NCBI GenBank assembly: GCA_001465935.1
Contig: LNKV01000055.1
Span: 1-64,000 of the forward strand
Source of the DNA: Clarireedia homoeocarpa
Taxonomy: Eukaryota; Ascomycota; Leotiomycetes; Helotiales; Rutstroemiaceae
Direction: 5' to 3'
DNA length: 64,000 nucleotides
In this document: piece by piece, positions 24,801 through 38,051 of the stretch
How the letters are laid out: each line of letters opens with the position of its first letter
Position numbering within the stretch: the first letter of the stretch is position 1
Notes under the pieces: generated by a model
Databases searched by the model: none
The model's input: only the letters and a program-made list of their open reading frames with translations
What the model was told of the DNA's origin: nothing
Program-made: the position numbers and the translations under genes

Positions 24801-26474
24801 CAACAGCCAACGTAGTATTCCAAACCACCAATCGCATTACTTTGCTCTCTATGTACTAGTACAAATGGCCCCTCTATCATCCCGTTGTAACGGCACCAGT
24901 ATCGGACGAAACACGATCTCTCTGTACCTTTAGTTGCCGTACCGAGGAAAACTCTATGATTAATGCGGTTATGCCGACCGAGAAATAGGGAATAGCTAGC
25001 TGATGTTGGTTGCTAATCCAAACCTACTAACCATCCTGACTCCAACTCCTATCCAGTGAGACTTACTTGCAGACCTATTTTGCAAATGCTGTGTTCTTTA
25101 TTCTTATTCCTTACTCAATCTATGTTTTACTTGCTCAAACCACTATCAATACGGTAATTTACGAAGCGAAACCGAAGGACGTTACGTCATATTACATTGC
25201 GCCACACTTGCATCCAAGCCGAGCCCGAGCGATGCGACCGAAGATAACTGGAAGGAAGCAACCAAGCGCTACGGCACCGTATGATTCTCGGCTTGCTCTC
25301 CGCTCTATCTATCCAGCTATCTCTCAGTTACCAAGAATAACAACACGATCCCGGGCCGGGAACATGTATGTACGTATGTAAATCAAGTTGGAGGCGATGT
25401 ATGCTAAGCGGAAATCATCCATTTCCTCTCGTCAGCCCAGTGAAGGAAAAATACGAACCAGTAGACTCTTTCACATGGAAAAGCAAAAATAGAAGAAAGA
25501 AACATGACGATGATTAGAAACATACCCATACGTACAGTAGAATACGTACAGTAGACCTCTTGTTGGGAAAGCAATGACCTTATCGCATGCGATCGACACC
25601 AGCTCTTTATTGCAGTGCACATTTATTTACAGTTGCAGTTGCAGTTGCAGTTGCAGTCGTAATTCCTGCCGGTATCTCCGACAGCTCCGTGCCTTACATA
25701 TCCTGGCTAGATCCTAGAACAGCCACTCATCCAAACTACAGATATTCTGATCAGTATCGTATATTTCCTTCTGCGAACTAATAACGGTACACCAACCAGC
25801 ACCGCAACATGATAGGCCACAGCTGCGGCTAATCTGACTGACACCGCTCCCAATCCCACCCACCCCCCCCCTCAATGCAATGCCCCTACACCATTCGTAG
25901 TGGTGTGCTGAAAATATCTTTTGTTTGCCGTGTGCCGGATTGGGGAAACGATGTACATGCATCACATATATTGATGTAGCTTTCTCGGCCATGTGAATCA
26001 GCAGTAGGTTACCAGCACATACCTCTTCCAGCATCTTCGCAAGCAGGGTATTCCTGACCTGATTGTTGGGATTGGATGTGTGGGGTTGAGTGGGGGGTAA
26101 GCACTGGGGTTGTTCGTTATTGGGCAGTTACTTCCGTATAGGCTTCCCAACTTTTCTTCGCAGAAAAATAGACACTGATAAAAAGTTGAGCTTCTTCGTA
26201 TGTGTCGTCTCAGTTGCTGATGGGAAGTTTCTTTGGAGCGCGAAAGACTCGATAGGACAATTGTGGCACTGTAGAAATGTATTCAATTCAATTTAGCTAT
26301 TTAGACAATTAAGAAAAAGGTAAAACACAGGAAACTAAACTCCCTATAGGAGAATTTCAATCTTAATACCAATTTCAAAACAAGAACGAGCTCTATCCAA
26401 AGTAAAATTCCACCCCAAAAATTCCACCCAAAAATCCAGAGCCAACAATTTCTAATCCGGCAAACAAAGTTCTA
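21828..26474. other. 4.6-kb spacer between convergent regulator and PKS
   Basis: No convincing gene. The longest frame (23073-23534, +) has no ATG near its start and no recognisable family. A perfect 7-bp hairpin CGGCCTA/TAGGCCG lies near 24508-24528, and a hexamer repeat lies near 25.63 kb. The stretch holds the 3' ends of both neighbours and could give rise to antisense or read-through transcripts. Confidence 0.5.
25629..25658. repeat. GTTGCA hexamer microsatellite
   Basis: About four to five head-to-tail GTTGCA units. No coding context. Confidence 0.85.
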
Positions 26475-29400
26475 TCACATCTCGAGAGCTTCTTTCATAT
26501 ATTTACCAAGAAGATGTACCTAGTCATGCAATTAGTAATGATTATGGGGAATGATCGGTAAGAAACTTACATATGGTGGGTGCATCATAGAGAAATGATT
26601 TCCTGGCATGTGCCTTGTCTGGAACTTTTCGTTCCCGAGATACTTGTCCCATATGTATGGTCCAAAGTCGGTTCTATTGTCTAACAAGAATTGAGCGTGT
26701 CCGTATGGGAAAGGATCAGGTCGGGGATCGGTAGGTTCCTTGCATACACCGTCTTCGCACCAGATGGCCATGACCTTTGGAACCTTGGAGGGTTCGATGG
26801 CTTCTGGCATGTATGTGGAAAGAGCTTGCACAGAAGAAGCGAAGTGAGGGAGTAACCATTCTGGGATCTTAGTTGGGTCTCCGTCGCCAAGAAGACCGAT
26901 TGAGGCGAACCACTTGTGGAGAGTTGATGGAAGAGGCTCGATGATATCCGGGCAAGGCGTGTCAATGAGAATGAGCGTGTCTACGACTTCATTGGCTTTC
27001 GTCAATTGGTTTACAACTTCGTAGGCAATGACGCCTCCAGCACTCCAACCTGCCAAAATGTAAGGGCCGTTTGGTTGACGGCGTTTCATTTCTTTGATGT
27101 AGTATGTGGCAATGCCAACAACACCACAATCAAACTCTTCAGGCGTCTTCATGAAAGGTGAGTTCAGTCCGAAAGCTGCAACATCGGGCGAGAGGGTAGG
27201 AATGTCAATGTACGAAGTTGCCGATCCACTTCCGTCAGGAACGATCCAAAGATATCTGCTTGCTTTTCTCATGTTACCTTGCAACAAAACCGAGGTAGCA
27301 GATCTCTGCACAGTCGGGGCAACCGAAGCCACAGCTGTGGTGACAGACACTACTGGTGTATGTACTGGTGCTGCCTTTTTCACCACTGCCTTGGGTTTGG
27401 GTTTGGGTTTTGCCGGTGCTTCAATGTTAAGAGCCTTCTCAATATCCTTGATCGTTTGATTGGTAACGAACAAGTCAGATGGCAGAGAAAGACCAGTCTT
27501 CTCTCGTAGACGACCAAGTACAGAAAGAGCCATCAATGAGTCCATTCCTAAAGAAGCAAGATCAGGGGAGCTTGTAACCTCAAGAATGTCGATTGCCATT
27601 TCTTCAGCAATAGTCTCTCTGATGATGTCGCCGAGATTTTCGGATGGAGAGTCATCCGGCATATCATCTTCAGATGGTGCCGTGAAGTCCGAGTCTTCCT
27701 GTAAGTCATGTACCGATTGCTCTGCACTTGATGTAGAGATGGGTGAGCTTGGATCCTCGCTGTATGCAGTAGTGTTATTTCCTTCGAATTGAGCTAAGAA
27801 TGCCTTGAAGGCTCCAATATTAGAATAATCGATCAAGTCATGAGAGTTAACTTCGATTTCAAGCTCTTCCCGCAGTCTTCCACAAACTGTCAGTGCCATC
27901 AAGGAATCAACACCAAGATCAGTGAAAGCAATGTTGTCCACCAATTCGTCTAGCGTCACTCCAACTTCAGCCGCAAGAATATCCATCACCTGTGCAGTGA
28001 CTCCTCTCAACTTCTGATTCACGCTAGCGATGTTGGCCTTGCTGACTTGCGTCTTCTGCACGGGCTTAGTGCGCACAGGAGCTGAAGCTTGAATAGCAGC
28101 TGGTTTAGCAGCTGCCCTGGCGGCGACTGGGGCAGTCTTAGCAGCACCAACAGGTGGAAGGAATATGTTGAGAACTTTTCGGGGGATAGCTTGGAATGCG
28201 AGACCACCAACCATGCCAACGATTCTGTCTCCATCGAAGACGTAAACATCACCAGCCATAGTCTTGTCTTTTCGCGGCTGCATCCTAACATATGATCGGT
28301 AAGTCTTCTCGGCCGAGAGAGACTCGGAGAATCTCATTGAATCCCAGCCATGAGAGATGTAAACTTGTTCACGTGAGTCGACAGCATCCGATCCATTGAT
28401 GATGAAGCCAGAGATGTGAGACACGCTGTCGATCCAATATGGACTGAACTTGAAAGTCCCGTCCTTTTCAGAAGTCTGGAAGTTGACACGCGCTGTAGCT
28501 TCCATTTTAGAACTATCAAGGATCACCTCTTCCATTCCACGATATTTGGATTGATAATCAACCAATGCAGCGAAGAGTTTGTAAGCGAGACCACGACCAA
28601 TCTTTGAAGCCTTCCCGTTGCGTTCAGCTTCTTGTAGCCAGTCAAGTCGTGATTGTATAAGATACGCGTTCTTCTGGAAATCGGCTTTATACTCTTCAAG
28701 ATCACTGAAGAATACAACGCAATTTGCATGCTCAACCTTTGTCTTGCCATCACCGCTAGAGAAGATGAGATCTGCACGGTCCTTTGCCACATTGACAGTC
28801 GCCGTAAGCTTCAGGATCTGAGTCTTCCCTGCAGGGTCAGCAATCAATGGCTTGGGCACCTTCATTCTCCCGACGTCAATGCCGAGGTTGGTGGAATCAG
28901 GGCGAGCAAGCTTGTATGCATACTCGCACACCGTCATAGCCATATCAGCATAGAGTGACTATAATTTGTTAGTTTAGTATAGGTTGTATGATTAGTAGAC
29001 AAACTTACAGATGGGCAAAGCAGGGAACCGTTAACAACATGACCACTAACAATCCCACGGAGATCATCCCTTGCCAAGTCAGACTCGGTCGAAATTGTAA
29101 CAACGTCTCCCTCAACTTTCTCGCTGACGATCGAATGGACGGTGGATGTCGAAAGTTTGGGCTTTGGAGGCTCCAGCATGAGAGGCTCTTTTCCAGGCTT
29201 CTGGCCCTTGGTCAAGCACCAATCTCCTTCATACTGAATCCAATAATTTTTGTCGTCAAATGCATAAGCTGGAAGATCGAGAAGGCGAATGCAGTCATTG
29301 AAATCGCGGTGATATTCATTCCAGTCAATGTCGAGACCGGCGGTGTGTAAAGTGCTAAGACTGTTGCTGATGGTCTTGTATGCGCTCTCATTTCTGCGGA

Positions 29401-32400
29401 GTGATGGTGCAGCAATGGTAGCAGTACCAACAGTAGCTTTGATCATTCCCAAGCATACTGGGTGTGGGCCAACTTCGAGCCAAACAGTCTTCTCATCAAT
29501 CATACCAGAAGTCTGGGAAGAGACTAATCCGTCAAGGAAATTGACTGGTTGCCTGGCATGGTTGCGTAGGTAAGCTGGATCAATCCTCTCAGAATCATTG
29601 AGACAACGGCCTAATAGAGAGGAAATGAGTGGAACTTCTTCTTTGCCAAAGTGAACAGACTCGGCAAGTTTCTCGAATTGGTCCAGGATGGGTTCGACTT
29701 GCGCAGAGTGAAAGGCAAACGGAACTTTGAGCTGAGTGCACTTGAAACCCATGTTGCAAAGTCGGTCTGAGACCTGGGAGATCTCTGCAGCTTCGCCACT
29801 GAGAACAGTCTCTCGCGTGCTGTTAACACATGCGATATTCAACGGGGTGGAGATCTCCTCAAGTGCTTCAGTCACTGCGGATCTGGAGCCCTGAACGGCG
29901 AGCATGGCGTGTGTGCCAGCGGTGCATCTCTCGACGAGGAGCTGAGCTCTAACTCCGACAAGGTAGATGGTATCGCTAGCGGACAGAATACCAGAGGCAT
30001 TCAAAGCAGCGTACTCCCCAAGACTGTGTCCAAGAACAACAGATGGCTTGATCCCCCAAGATTCCCAGAGTCTAGTCATCGCCATTTCTAAGCATACAAT
30101 GCCGAGTTGCACAATCACTGGCGATAATCCCTGAACATCAGTGACGCTTCCGTCAATTAGTGATACAAATGAAGGGAAACCGAGCATTGTGGCAATGTTA
30201 TCGAATTCCAAGATGCTGTCTCGGAAGAGACTGGAGTTCTGGAACAATTCTTGGCCCATTGCAGCGTATTGAGATCCTTGACCAGTGTACAAGAAAGCAA
30301 CCTTAGGTGGCTCTGGCAAGACCGGGATGAATTGATCTTGTAACTTCGACTTCAATGCTGTCGAGACCTCGGAGATTTCGCTTGCAGTGACAGTCATCCT
30401 CCACTTATGCTGTATGCGACGAGCGGTGGTTGTATAAGCCAAGTCAGGGAGGTCTGTTCCACGGTTTCGCTCTAGGTAAGAAATCAGACGTTCAGCATTG
30501 TTCAGCATAGCGGACTTCGACTTTGCTGTAACAGAAACGACATGTGTAGATCGAGGATCGGTCAATTTTGGGGGTAGTTCGGGACCATCCTCAAGTAGGA
30601 TACCTGTGTTTCCACCGGCAGCACTGAAGTTGTTCACAAAGACTCTTCTCGGACCAATGGACTTCTTTGGTAGCGGTGTGTTTTTGAAGGCGATATGCAC
30701 GTTGCGCTCAGCCAGATCTTTTGGAAATCCTTGGTTGATAGTTTTCTTGATACCAACATGGGGAGGAATGGAATTCTTTTGCAGCATCATCAAAACCTTG
30801 ATGAGAGCAGTAACACCCGATGCAGCCTCACCATGACCGACATTGGCTTTGACTGCACCAAGATATAATGGTTGATCTGCTCTTCTCTTTCGGTTTGGAG
30901 CAGCGAAGACGTTGGTGACAGATTTCATTTCCGTGCCATCACCTGCTTGCGTGCCGGTACCGTGCATCTCGACGTAATCGACATCATTTGGATCAACGCC
31001 GGCCTTGTTTAGAATGCTTCTATAGAGAATTTCTTGTGTTCCACCATGCGGATGAGTGATTGATACTGCATCAGCTGAATGATTGGTTGCGGTGCCGAGG
31101 ATCACGGCCAGAACATTATCTTTGCTAGAAGGTTGTTAAAAAACAATGAAATCAACTGGGGGTCGCAAACTGAAACTCACTCTGCCAATGCGTAATCTAA
31201 CCGCTTGATGATCACACTACCAATACCGTCGGCTCTGCAATATCCGTCGGCGTCATGATCGAAGGTTGCGCAAGGTCCATTTTTCGATAGAAATTGTCCT
31301 CGGCTAAGCCCAGAGAAAATATCAGGGTTGGTCATGCAGGAAAGACCACCAACGACTGCAGTATCGCAATCACCTGCCCATAGAGAAGTACAGGCTAGCT
31401 GAAGGGCAGCAGCACTGGATGAACAAGCTGTATCGATGTTGAATGACGGTCCAGAAAAACCGAAGTGATAATTGATACGACCTGGTCCAAAGGCTCTTAC
31501 ACCTCCGGTAATGAAATAAGTGTCTACATCTTGTGCAGCATTTATTTCTCGCCAGTCGTCACTGGTCTGTCCGTAGAATGTGCCGATTCGGTCCAACTTC
31601 GTAGATTGCGTCCTGTTGGGCACATAGCCTGCCATTTCAAGAGCCTCATATGCGGTTGCAAGTCCAAGACGTTGCATTGGGCACGTTTGATAGGCTTCTC
31701 TCGGTGACATGTTGAAAAATCGAGGGTCAAAAAGACCAGGGTTTTCGATCCAGCAACCATATGGGGTATGACTAGTATTTCTGATTTTGCTTGTCGGATC
31801 GAAGTGTGTCGCTACGTCGAAGCGATCCTTTGGTACCTCTCTGTGAACAGCCAAGCCACTTTCTAGCAATTCCCACAATTTCTCATGACTTGCAGCATCT
31901 GGAAATCTTCCAGCCATTCCGACGATGGCAAGTTTGCATTTTCCAGGAGAAATATCGTTCGAATTTTGCTGCTGAAGGGTAGATGGATCAATTGAGGAGC
32001 GCACCGTGATATCAAGGTCAGTCTGGGATTCTAAGATTGTCGCTAAAACTTTGGACGCACTCGTAGGACCTGTAAAAATTAGCACAAAGTCATAAATACT
32101 GTAGACAAAAACTTACCGAATGACGTGATAAGACATTGCTTTCCTTGAAATTCCTGAGCTTTTGAAACGCAACCTTGAAGCACTTTATTGAACAAAATTG
32201 GCTCTGTTAGCATCTCAAGAAGAACTGCCTGTAACAGCAATCCCGTGTCTTGCTCAGTATACCAAGTTCCAGTTGTACATGACATGACTGGAAATTTAGT
32301 CTTCGTCTGTCCAATTAAATTCTGAATTTTTGGATCTTGTAGGTGTAGGATCTGCTCCACATCCAAGGCAGAGCGAAGATGTGCTGCATGGTAAGGTCCA

Positions 32401-33221
32401 TGAACTGGTATTGATACTGGTTTTGCGTGAAATGTTTCGGAAGTAAAAAGTGACTTCAAAGTGGCGGGTGGTCCACTGATGGCAACACTTTTGGAAGTGA
32501 TTGCGCTGATGTATGCGTGGTTTACTGATGGAATAGTCTTGAAAGTTGTTAGCAAGGATATAGTAATTGAAGAGGCTAAGTACGTTATCTTTGTGGAAGT
32601 CATTGAGTATTGACTTCACGTCACTCTCTAGCGCACCTGGAACAACGTAGGTCCAGCGCTCTGAAGACTCTGAACGGCTACTAAGTCTATTAGCGAGAGC
32701 GGCGACGTGCGCTCCCGTTCGAAAAGCCATCAGGACCACTTGAACAGCGATTGGTATAAGCTGAGACAGTGATGAAGATGATGCAACAGCAGCCGCTGCA
32801 AAGAGTCCGGTGCACAGGCCGACAAGGCATGTTTCCGGTGGATTTCTTGAGTCTACATTCTCCTTTTCGGAACGGCTAGTTACTGCTATTAGTGCTGCTG
32901 TTGACACGGGGTAATTGCATATACTAACTCGATATATTGTGCCAACTGAGCAATGCATAACAGAGCACTGTCTAAAGCTGGGTTCTTGACAGTTTTGGCG
33001 TGATACAACTTGTTTAATTCGAGGATAGAATTAAAATATGGGATCTTCTGGCGTTGCAAGGCTGGTAACAGGTTGACTTCTTCTCTCAGAGCAGAACCAG
33101 CTTGCTCGAGAAACGATCTGGTCAACACACTCGGGTTTCCATACTGGCAGAAATCAGTCAAGAAAGTGTCTGTGTCTAAGGACTGATCCCCAAACACCAG
33201 GAAAGACATTTGAGCCGCCAT
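26475..33221 (-). CDS. pks12: Non-reducing polyketide synthase, melanin type (SAT-KS-AT-PT-ACP-ACP-TE)
   Basis: Seven exons on the minus strand: 33221-32929, 32875-32584, 32537-32117, 32069-31181, 31124-29009, 28958-26571 and 26519-26475, giving 2147 aa, the usual length of THN synthases. The six introns are 46-56 nt and all phases agree. The last exon adds only 14 residues (VHLLGKYMKEALEM), which match the usual thioesterase end. Catalytic marks: SAT Cys119 in GLCTG; KS Cys551 in DTACSSS with HGTGT and NVGHGE downstream; AT Ser999 in GHSLGEYAAL; PT His1327 in GHVVNGS and a probable Asp1514 in YWIDS; ACP Ser1689 and Ser1811, both in GVDSL/GMDSL; TE Ser1976 in GWSAGG and His2125 in GNHFSMM. 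It should make 1,3,6,8-tetrahydroxynaphthalene (or a longer precursor) for DHN melanin. Having the regulator next door favours pks12 (sclerotial) over the conidial paralogue pks13, which is inference. Confidence 0.92.
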
Positions 33222-33326
33222 CTTCAGTATAGTTCATAAAACGAAGTTGAGAGAGTCAACCTGAGAAGATGCTGGTGGTATTTCATCAAGCCGATATGCT
33301 ACCCTTTTGTACTAACGCTTTGGCTT

Positions 33327-33331
33327 ATTGG
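33327..33331 (-). promoter_or_regulatory. CCAAT box in the PKS promoter
   Basis: CCAAT on the minus strand, about 105 bp upstream of the PKS start codon. CCAAT boxes are bound by the HAP/CBC complex; function here is inferred from position only. Confidence 0.35.
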
Positions 33332-33371
33332 ATATCCAAAAAAAGATCAGCTTAACTATTTCGATTTGAAA

Positions 33372-33395
33372 TCCGTCTACGGAGCCGTCTACGGA
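33372..33395. promoter_or_regulatory. Two tandem CCG-N4-CGG palindromes upstream of the PKS
   Basis: TCCGTCTACGGA (33372-33383) is followed directly by GCCGTCTACGGA (33384-33395), a 12-bp direct repeat with one mismatch. Each unit is an everted CCG-N4-CGG pair, the kind of half-site geometry read by Zn2Cys6 dimers. They lie 151-174 bp upstream of the PKS start codon. The neighbouring regulator contains a zinc cluster and is an obvious candidate, but binding is not shown. Confidence 0.5.
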
Positions 33396-35643
33396 GTAGA
33401 GTCTAGCTCCCAAGCATTTCATGATAACAGGAATGTGTGGTTCATTGTCAGCTCATTGCTCTGACAGCTTTGTCCGGTCGTCAGTCTCAGAGAATATAGC
33501 ATGGATCATGAAGCTTATTCTCGACAAATGGAGGGGCGGGCCAGATCGACAAGCACGTTGAACTAGGGTACTAATACTGAGAAGACCAGATTTCAGATCG
33601 CTCGATACCCGAAATGAAGGTTCTTGATTGTCGGAAGTTTATTTCCTGGTGGATAGCATACACGGATACAATATCAAGTGTTAGGGCATTTCTGCCGCAT
33701 GTTCCGTAATGAGCTGTGTTGTAGATATCGGATGGCATCAACCGAATCTCACTCGCCCGAGATTAGGTACCCAGATACGAACATAATCCACAGTCAACAA
33801 AGGTGGATCTGTGTAAGTAACGTCCGTACTAACAGTACCGTAGTAGGAGCGGTTGTACTGAGTTCCGGTGTGACTTTGTCCGTCGGACATCCCCACGCGT
33901 CCTTGTGTAGAGGCTTGGCCGGTGAGCATCTCAGCCTCCAGACCTCAAATAGCTCCAAGGAAAGGAAACAGGTTGGCTGATAGGTAAATGTCTTGAAAAC
34001 ATGTCAGCTAGCTCATAATGAGATATAGAATGTGATTGAGATATGCTCATCCAAGCCGCGGACATGTCGCTGCAACCGAGTTGAGGTTGTAAGATTATCA
34101 TTGTTAGCAATTTTCGTGTTTTGAGTCGATAGTTGAGGTAAGATTTAGAGTAACCGGAGGTAAAAACACGCTAATAGAAGCGAAATTCTGTATCACGTGA
34201 CAGTTGTCCAATTTTTATCTCCCTCCCGAAATGGTTTGTACTGCCGTCTATTCTTCCTCAGCAGATGCTATGCAGTCAAAATTTTCCTAATACAAAACTA
34301 GTATACGTTGGAAAATCACTGCAGCCTCCTAGACCCAAGAGATGCAAACTTGAACCGGTACCCAGCCTTGTATAACCCGCAGAGGACGTTAGCCAGGAAT
34401 CTTGATTGATGTCAATCCTTCTTCGAATAGTGCATAGAATCATGGTCCAAACGAGAATGAATTCCCTGGATGTTACTATTACATCCTATTGGTTCCGTAA
34501 TACATTGAAACTCCAGGAGAACAGTGGAGCAATACCCCGAGCTCCTGTCCCAGGGAGCTAACAACTTGAGGAGCTGCAATTCAGATGAAAACGTCTCTTG
34601 CTATTACTCTATCCGATGAATTAGTGGCAACATCGTTTCCCAAAACTCGCCACACTCTCGGATACATGTTGAGTTACTTTAGAAATCCCAATCACCATCA
34701 AATAGGTAGCACGACGTCCGTAAAATTACCCACTCAGTGTAACCCGCCTCGCCTTACCTGGAACGAGGTAGCATTTCTCCAATATTGCCGTGGCCATCTG
34801 TCGGTAGCCATGCAGGGTGGAACGTTGCTTGAACACTACGCTTCTTCTTACCTCAGCTCTGGACCTTGCTAGGGGCTTGGACTGAGCGAATGATGTCGGC
34901 ATAGACTCGCATGTTCATGATGTTCCATAGCACAATCCTCTTGAGCACTACAGCTCCTGGCCGCATCCCTTGTTATTCCCCGGACCTGGCGCATTTCCCA
35001 ATGCCTAAGTGTCGCTGCAGCCCATGCATGCACCTCGTCGTAATGGCAGCGGGTAAGAACATGATATGGGAAAAGTGAGCGTGGGTAGTCGTGGGATTCT
35101 GAATCAAAAAGCCTTGACATGTGAAATGATAACAGACTAAGTAGGTGGTGGAGTAGAAACAACCCCTGGATCGAGACCTATCACGGTCCTAACACCCGTG
35201 GGGAAATCCATTGGCAGTTGATAAACTGCAGGGGAAAAGTATAAATCTCACACCGAAAACGAATACCGCTCAACGGTGGTAAGCCTGTCCACGCAAGACC
35301 CGGAAGATACGTTTACAAAGCGGCTCGCAAGTGAGATAAGATGTCAGGTCGATCCAATCATCATGACGTGGAAGTAAGCCGGAGCGATGATTAAGCCAAG
35401 AAAGAGATGAAGGATCTCCGAATAAGCTCGCCAATGTATAAGAAAATGAAATGGGATGAAACAGGCTAAATTATGTAAATGTCGAAAGACTTTAGCCATC
35501 AATATCATATATACAAATAAGCCTCTCATTACAAGTAGGCAGGAAACAAGACCCAAGACCTGGAATTGGTACTGGGACTATCCCAGCCTGATTAATGTCG
35601 TACGACAGCTCTATGATTCCTAAGGAATGATATCAACATGGCC
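33396..35643. other. Spacer upstream of the PKS
   Basis: No gene supported. Several frames of 60-100 codons occur on both strands without motifs, clean splice sites or ATG contexts. It contains the distal PKS promoter and the 3' flank of the membrane protein gene ending at 35644. Confidence 0.5.
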
Positions 35644-36716
35644 CTACACTTGTGATCGACCATTGTCCATCAATTCGTGGCGACCGGGTAGATTTGTTGC
35701 GTACACAGATCTCCCATCCAATTGCATTGCTTGCCGCTGCCGTTCTTGGGCATCTTTCTCTATCCTCGTCTCGTCATTTGCTGCTCGAGCTGTTACCGTA
35801 TATCCATACTTCCAAGTGTCAACTGGCTGTATAGAATCAGGATTGGTTGCGGCGGGTGTTGCCTTCATCTTCTCAAGTCGTTTCTCTCGCCAAAAGAGAA
35901 ATGCAAGTAATCCTAGAGCCAGACATCCCAACGGAACTCCTACACCCGCTCCGATCGCCTTTCCAAGATCGGATGAATCAGACTTAGCGGCCGACGTTGA
36001 GGATGCCGATATTGCATTATTCGAGTCTACTGCCACTGTGGTTGCTACTGAAGTAGCGCTGGAGGTAATTGTCTTTCCAGATAAATCAGTGGTGGTGATA
36101 GCGCTCACAACTCCTTCCATGGTGGTGGTCACTGTAGCCCTGGTTGCCGCCGCGGTTGTCGTTTTCGTATCAGCACTCACAGAGCTGAGAAGTGCGAGCT
36201 CTGCATCATGACCAGGACGAAATGCATATCCGGATCCTTGAAAGGTGAAATTCGATTCGCAACAACTTTGAGCCGGAGTGGCGAAACTCTCACAACAAAA
36301 GTTGGTGCTAAACATTCCTCCAGTACCACACGCGTAAACATTCGTGTTCCTGTTGTATTTACTTCCCAAAACAGGATCTGGTAAGAGGTCAGAAAAGCGA
36401 TTTGACTCGAGATGTGGTGTATCGAAACTTTACCTTTCAAACACAAAGATGGACAGTTCGCTGTTCCGAACGTGGAGTCGGTGCACCCTCCTCGATACAC
36501 ATACCCAGATCTTCCAAGACACAATCCCGAAGTTGAACAGCTATCTCTCGGATCGCAGCAGGCTGATCCTTCGGAACTATCTGCCAACGTTGTATTACAT
36601 GGCTTCATGCCAACGTTATCGAAGGCTACGGCATCGGGAAGCCAGCAATTCCAAGCTTGCACTGAACATGCGGAGAGAGCCAGGATTATAACATTATATA
36701 AGAATGATGACAACAT
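35644..36716 (-). CDS. Cys-rich single-pass membrane protein of unknown function
   Basis: Two exons: 36716-36434 and 36377-35644, giving 338 aa; the 56-nt intron has GT..CAG ends and keeps phase. Residues 1-21 are a signal peptide (MLSSFLYNVIILALSACSVQA). The outside part has about a dozen cysteines in pairs and singles (CCDPRDSCSTSGLC, FCCES, SCCES), then a Ser/Thr/Ala-rich stalk of about 90 residues likely to be O-glycosylated. A transmembrane helix follows (GAGVGVPLGCLALGLLAFLF), and then a basic, charged cytoplasmic tail of about 70 residues. This layout is common in fungal surface proteins, including sensor-like ones with a Cys-rich head and Ser/Thr stalk, but no specific family is identified. 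The start uses the first in-frame ATG; an upstream GTG in the same frame was ignored. Confidence 0.8.
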
Positions 36717-38017
36717 TTTTCTCGACACCAGATCGCAGCTTATGACTGATAGTGAGTGCCAAAAAGAGAGAACTTCAGAATGATAAATACTGAGCGTCGC
36801 AAAGGTATATTAGCCAGGCGTCAACAGGGATGTCTGACTAATGAACGTGGAAAGACCGTTGGAAATTGGAACAAAGGGCGAAACATGTTGATAGAGCTGA
36901 TGGCCCCCAGACATCCCCAGACATTCCAAAATGCCCCTAAGGGCCCCCAAATGAAGATATCAATTTACCAATCAGGCACAGTTGAAGTTGTGATAGGATC
37001 GCTTTTGGGTTCATTTCAAACATGAAACAAGGAGACAGGGGGTTGAATCCATTATGTTTCTCCACCCAAGCGCTTTGCAATTAACAAATTTCTAAAAATG
37101 ACTGTGTGAATGATGATACAGGAGGAATTCGTCTGCGAGTTATCTGGTCAAGTTGCGGTCAAAATAATGTAGCTGGCATGCTCTGCTTACTTTTCTCACA
37201 AACATGTCGAAATACGATAGCCACTAAGCCCTGTATAGACTTGTGAATCTCGAACACAGGAGTTCCCGATAGCACAGAAGACCCACTAGAAAGCCTTTCC
37301 CTTACTGACCTACCTGCATCATCGACAAGGAGGGTTGGCCGAACATAATGGACGGCGGAAATTTTGTGTTAAAGGCCCAAACGAACTGAAGACCAATGCT
37401 GAGTAAAAATGTTTGAGTCTTAGGATCTCAAAGCAATCACATCTGTGGTGTGACTATTCTCTAATCGAGGCATGTCGCGCAATGTTAAACTAAGCTTTGC
37501 CCATTAATAGAGTGCTGGCTCGCGACGTAAAGCTCTAGATCGGAAAACCCACTATTATTCAGACATCCCGCCCTTGTATGAACCCTAAGCTATGACTCCT
37601 TAGTGACCCTATACCCAGTCGTCCGTGAAGTCTAGTGATAACAAATTTAGGCGATGATAGTGCTCTTTCGCGCGGGGTCTGATTCCGACTGACATTGAAC
37701 GGTAAGAGAAGAGCTCAATCCCCGCCGCTGTGCGTATAGCTAAGTTTTGAGGATCGGCTTCATCCTTTAACTAAGGATGCTAAGCATCATCATCGAAGCA
37801 CCTTTCTACCCAGATATCTGAATAAAAGAGCATATGAGAGTCAGCCCGAGACATTCATTAGTGTGTCGTCCAGTCTCGACCACAGAATTACTCCTCATTC
37901 CTGCAGCCTCTCATGCGCCGCCAGACTTCACTTGTCATTGTCATGATTGCCTAACAAACTTTTATACCACACAAACCACTTGCTCCTACTCAGGTAAGAG
38001 TTCATCGATCATTGTCC

Positions 38018-38051
<34 letters not shown>

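Noticed and set aside
38020..38049. Poly-A run as the tail of a processed pseudogene or LINE
   Set aside because: No coding or reverse-transcriptase remnant precedes it on either strand and no target-site duplication is seen.
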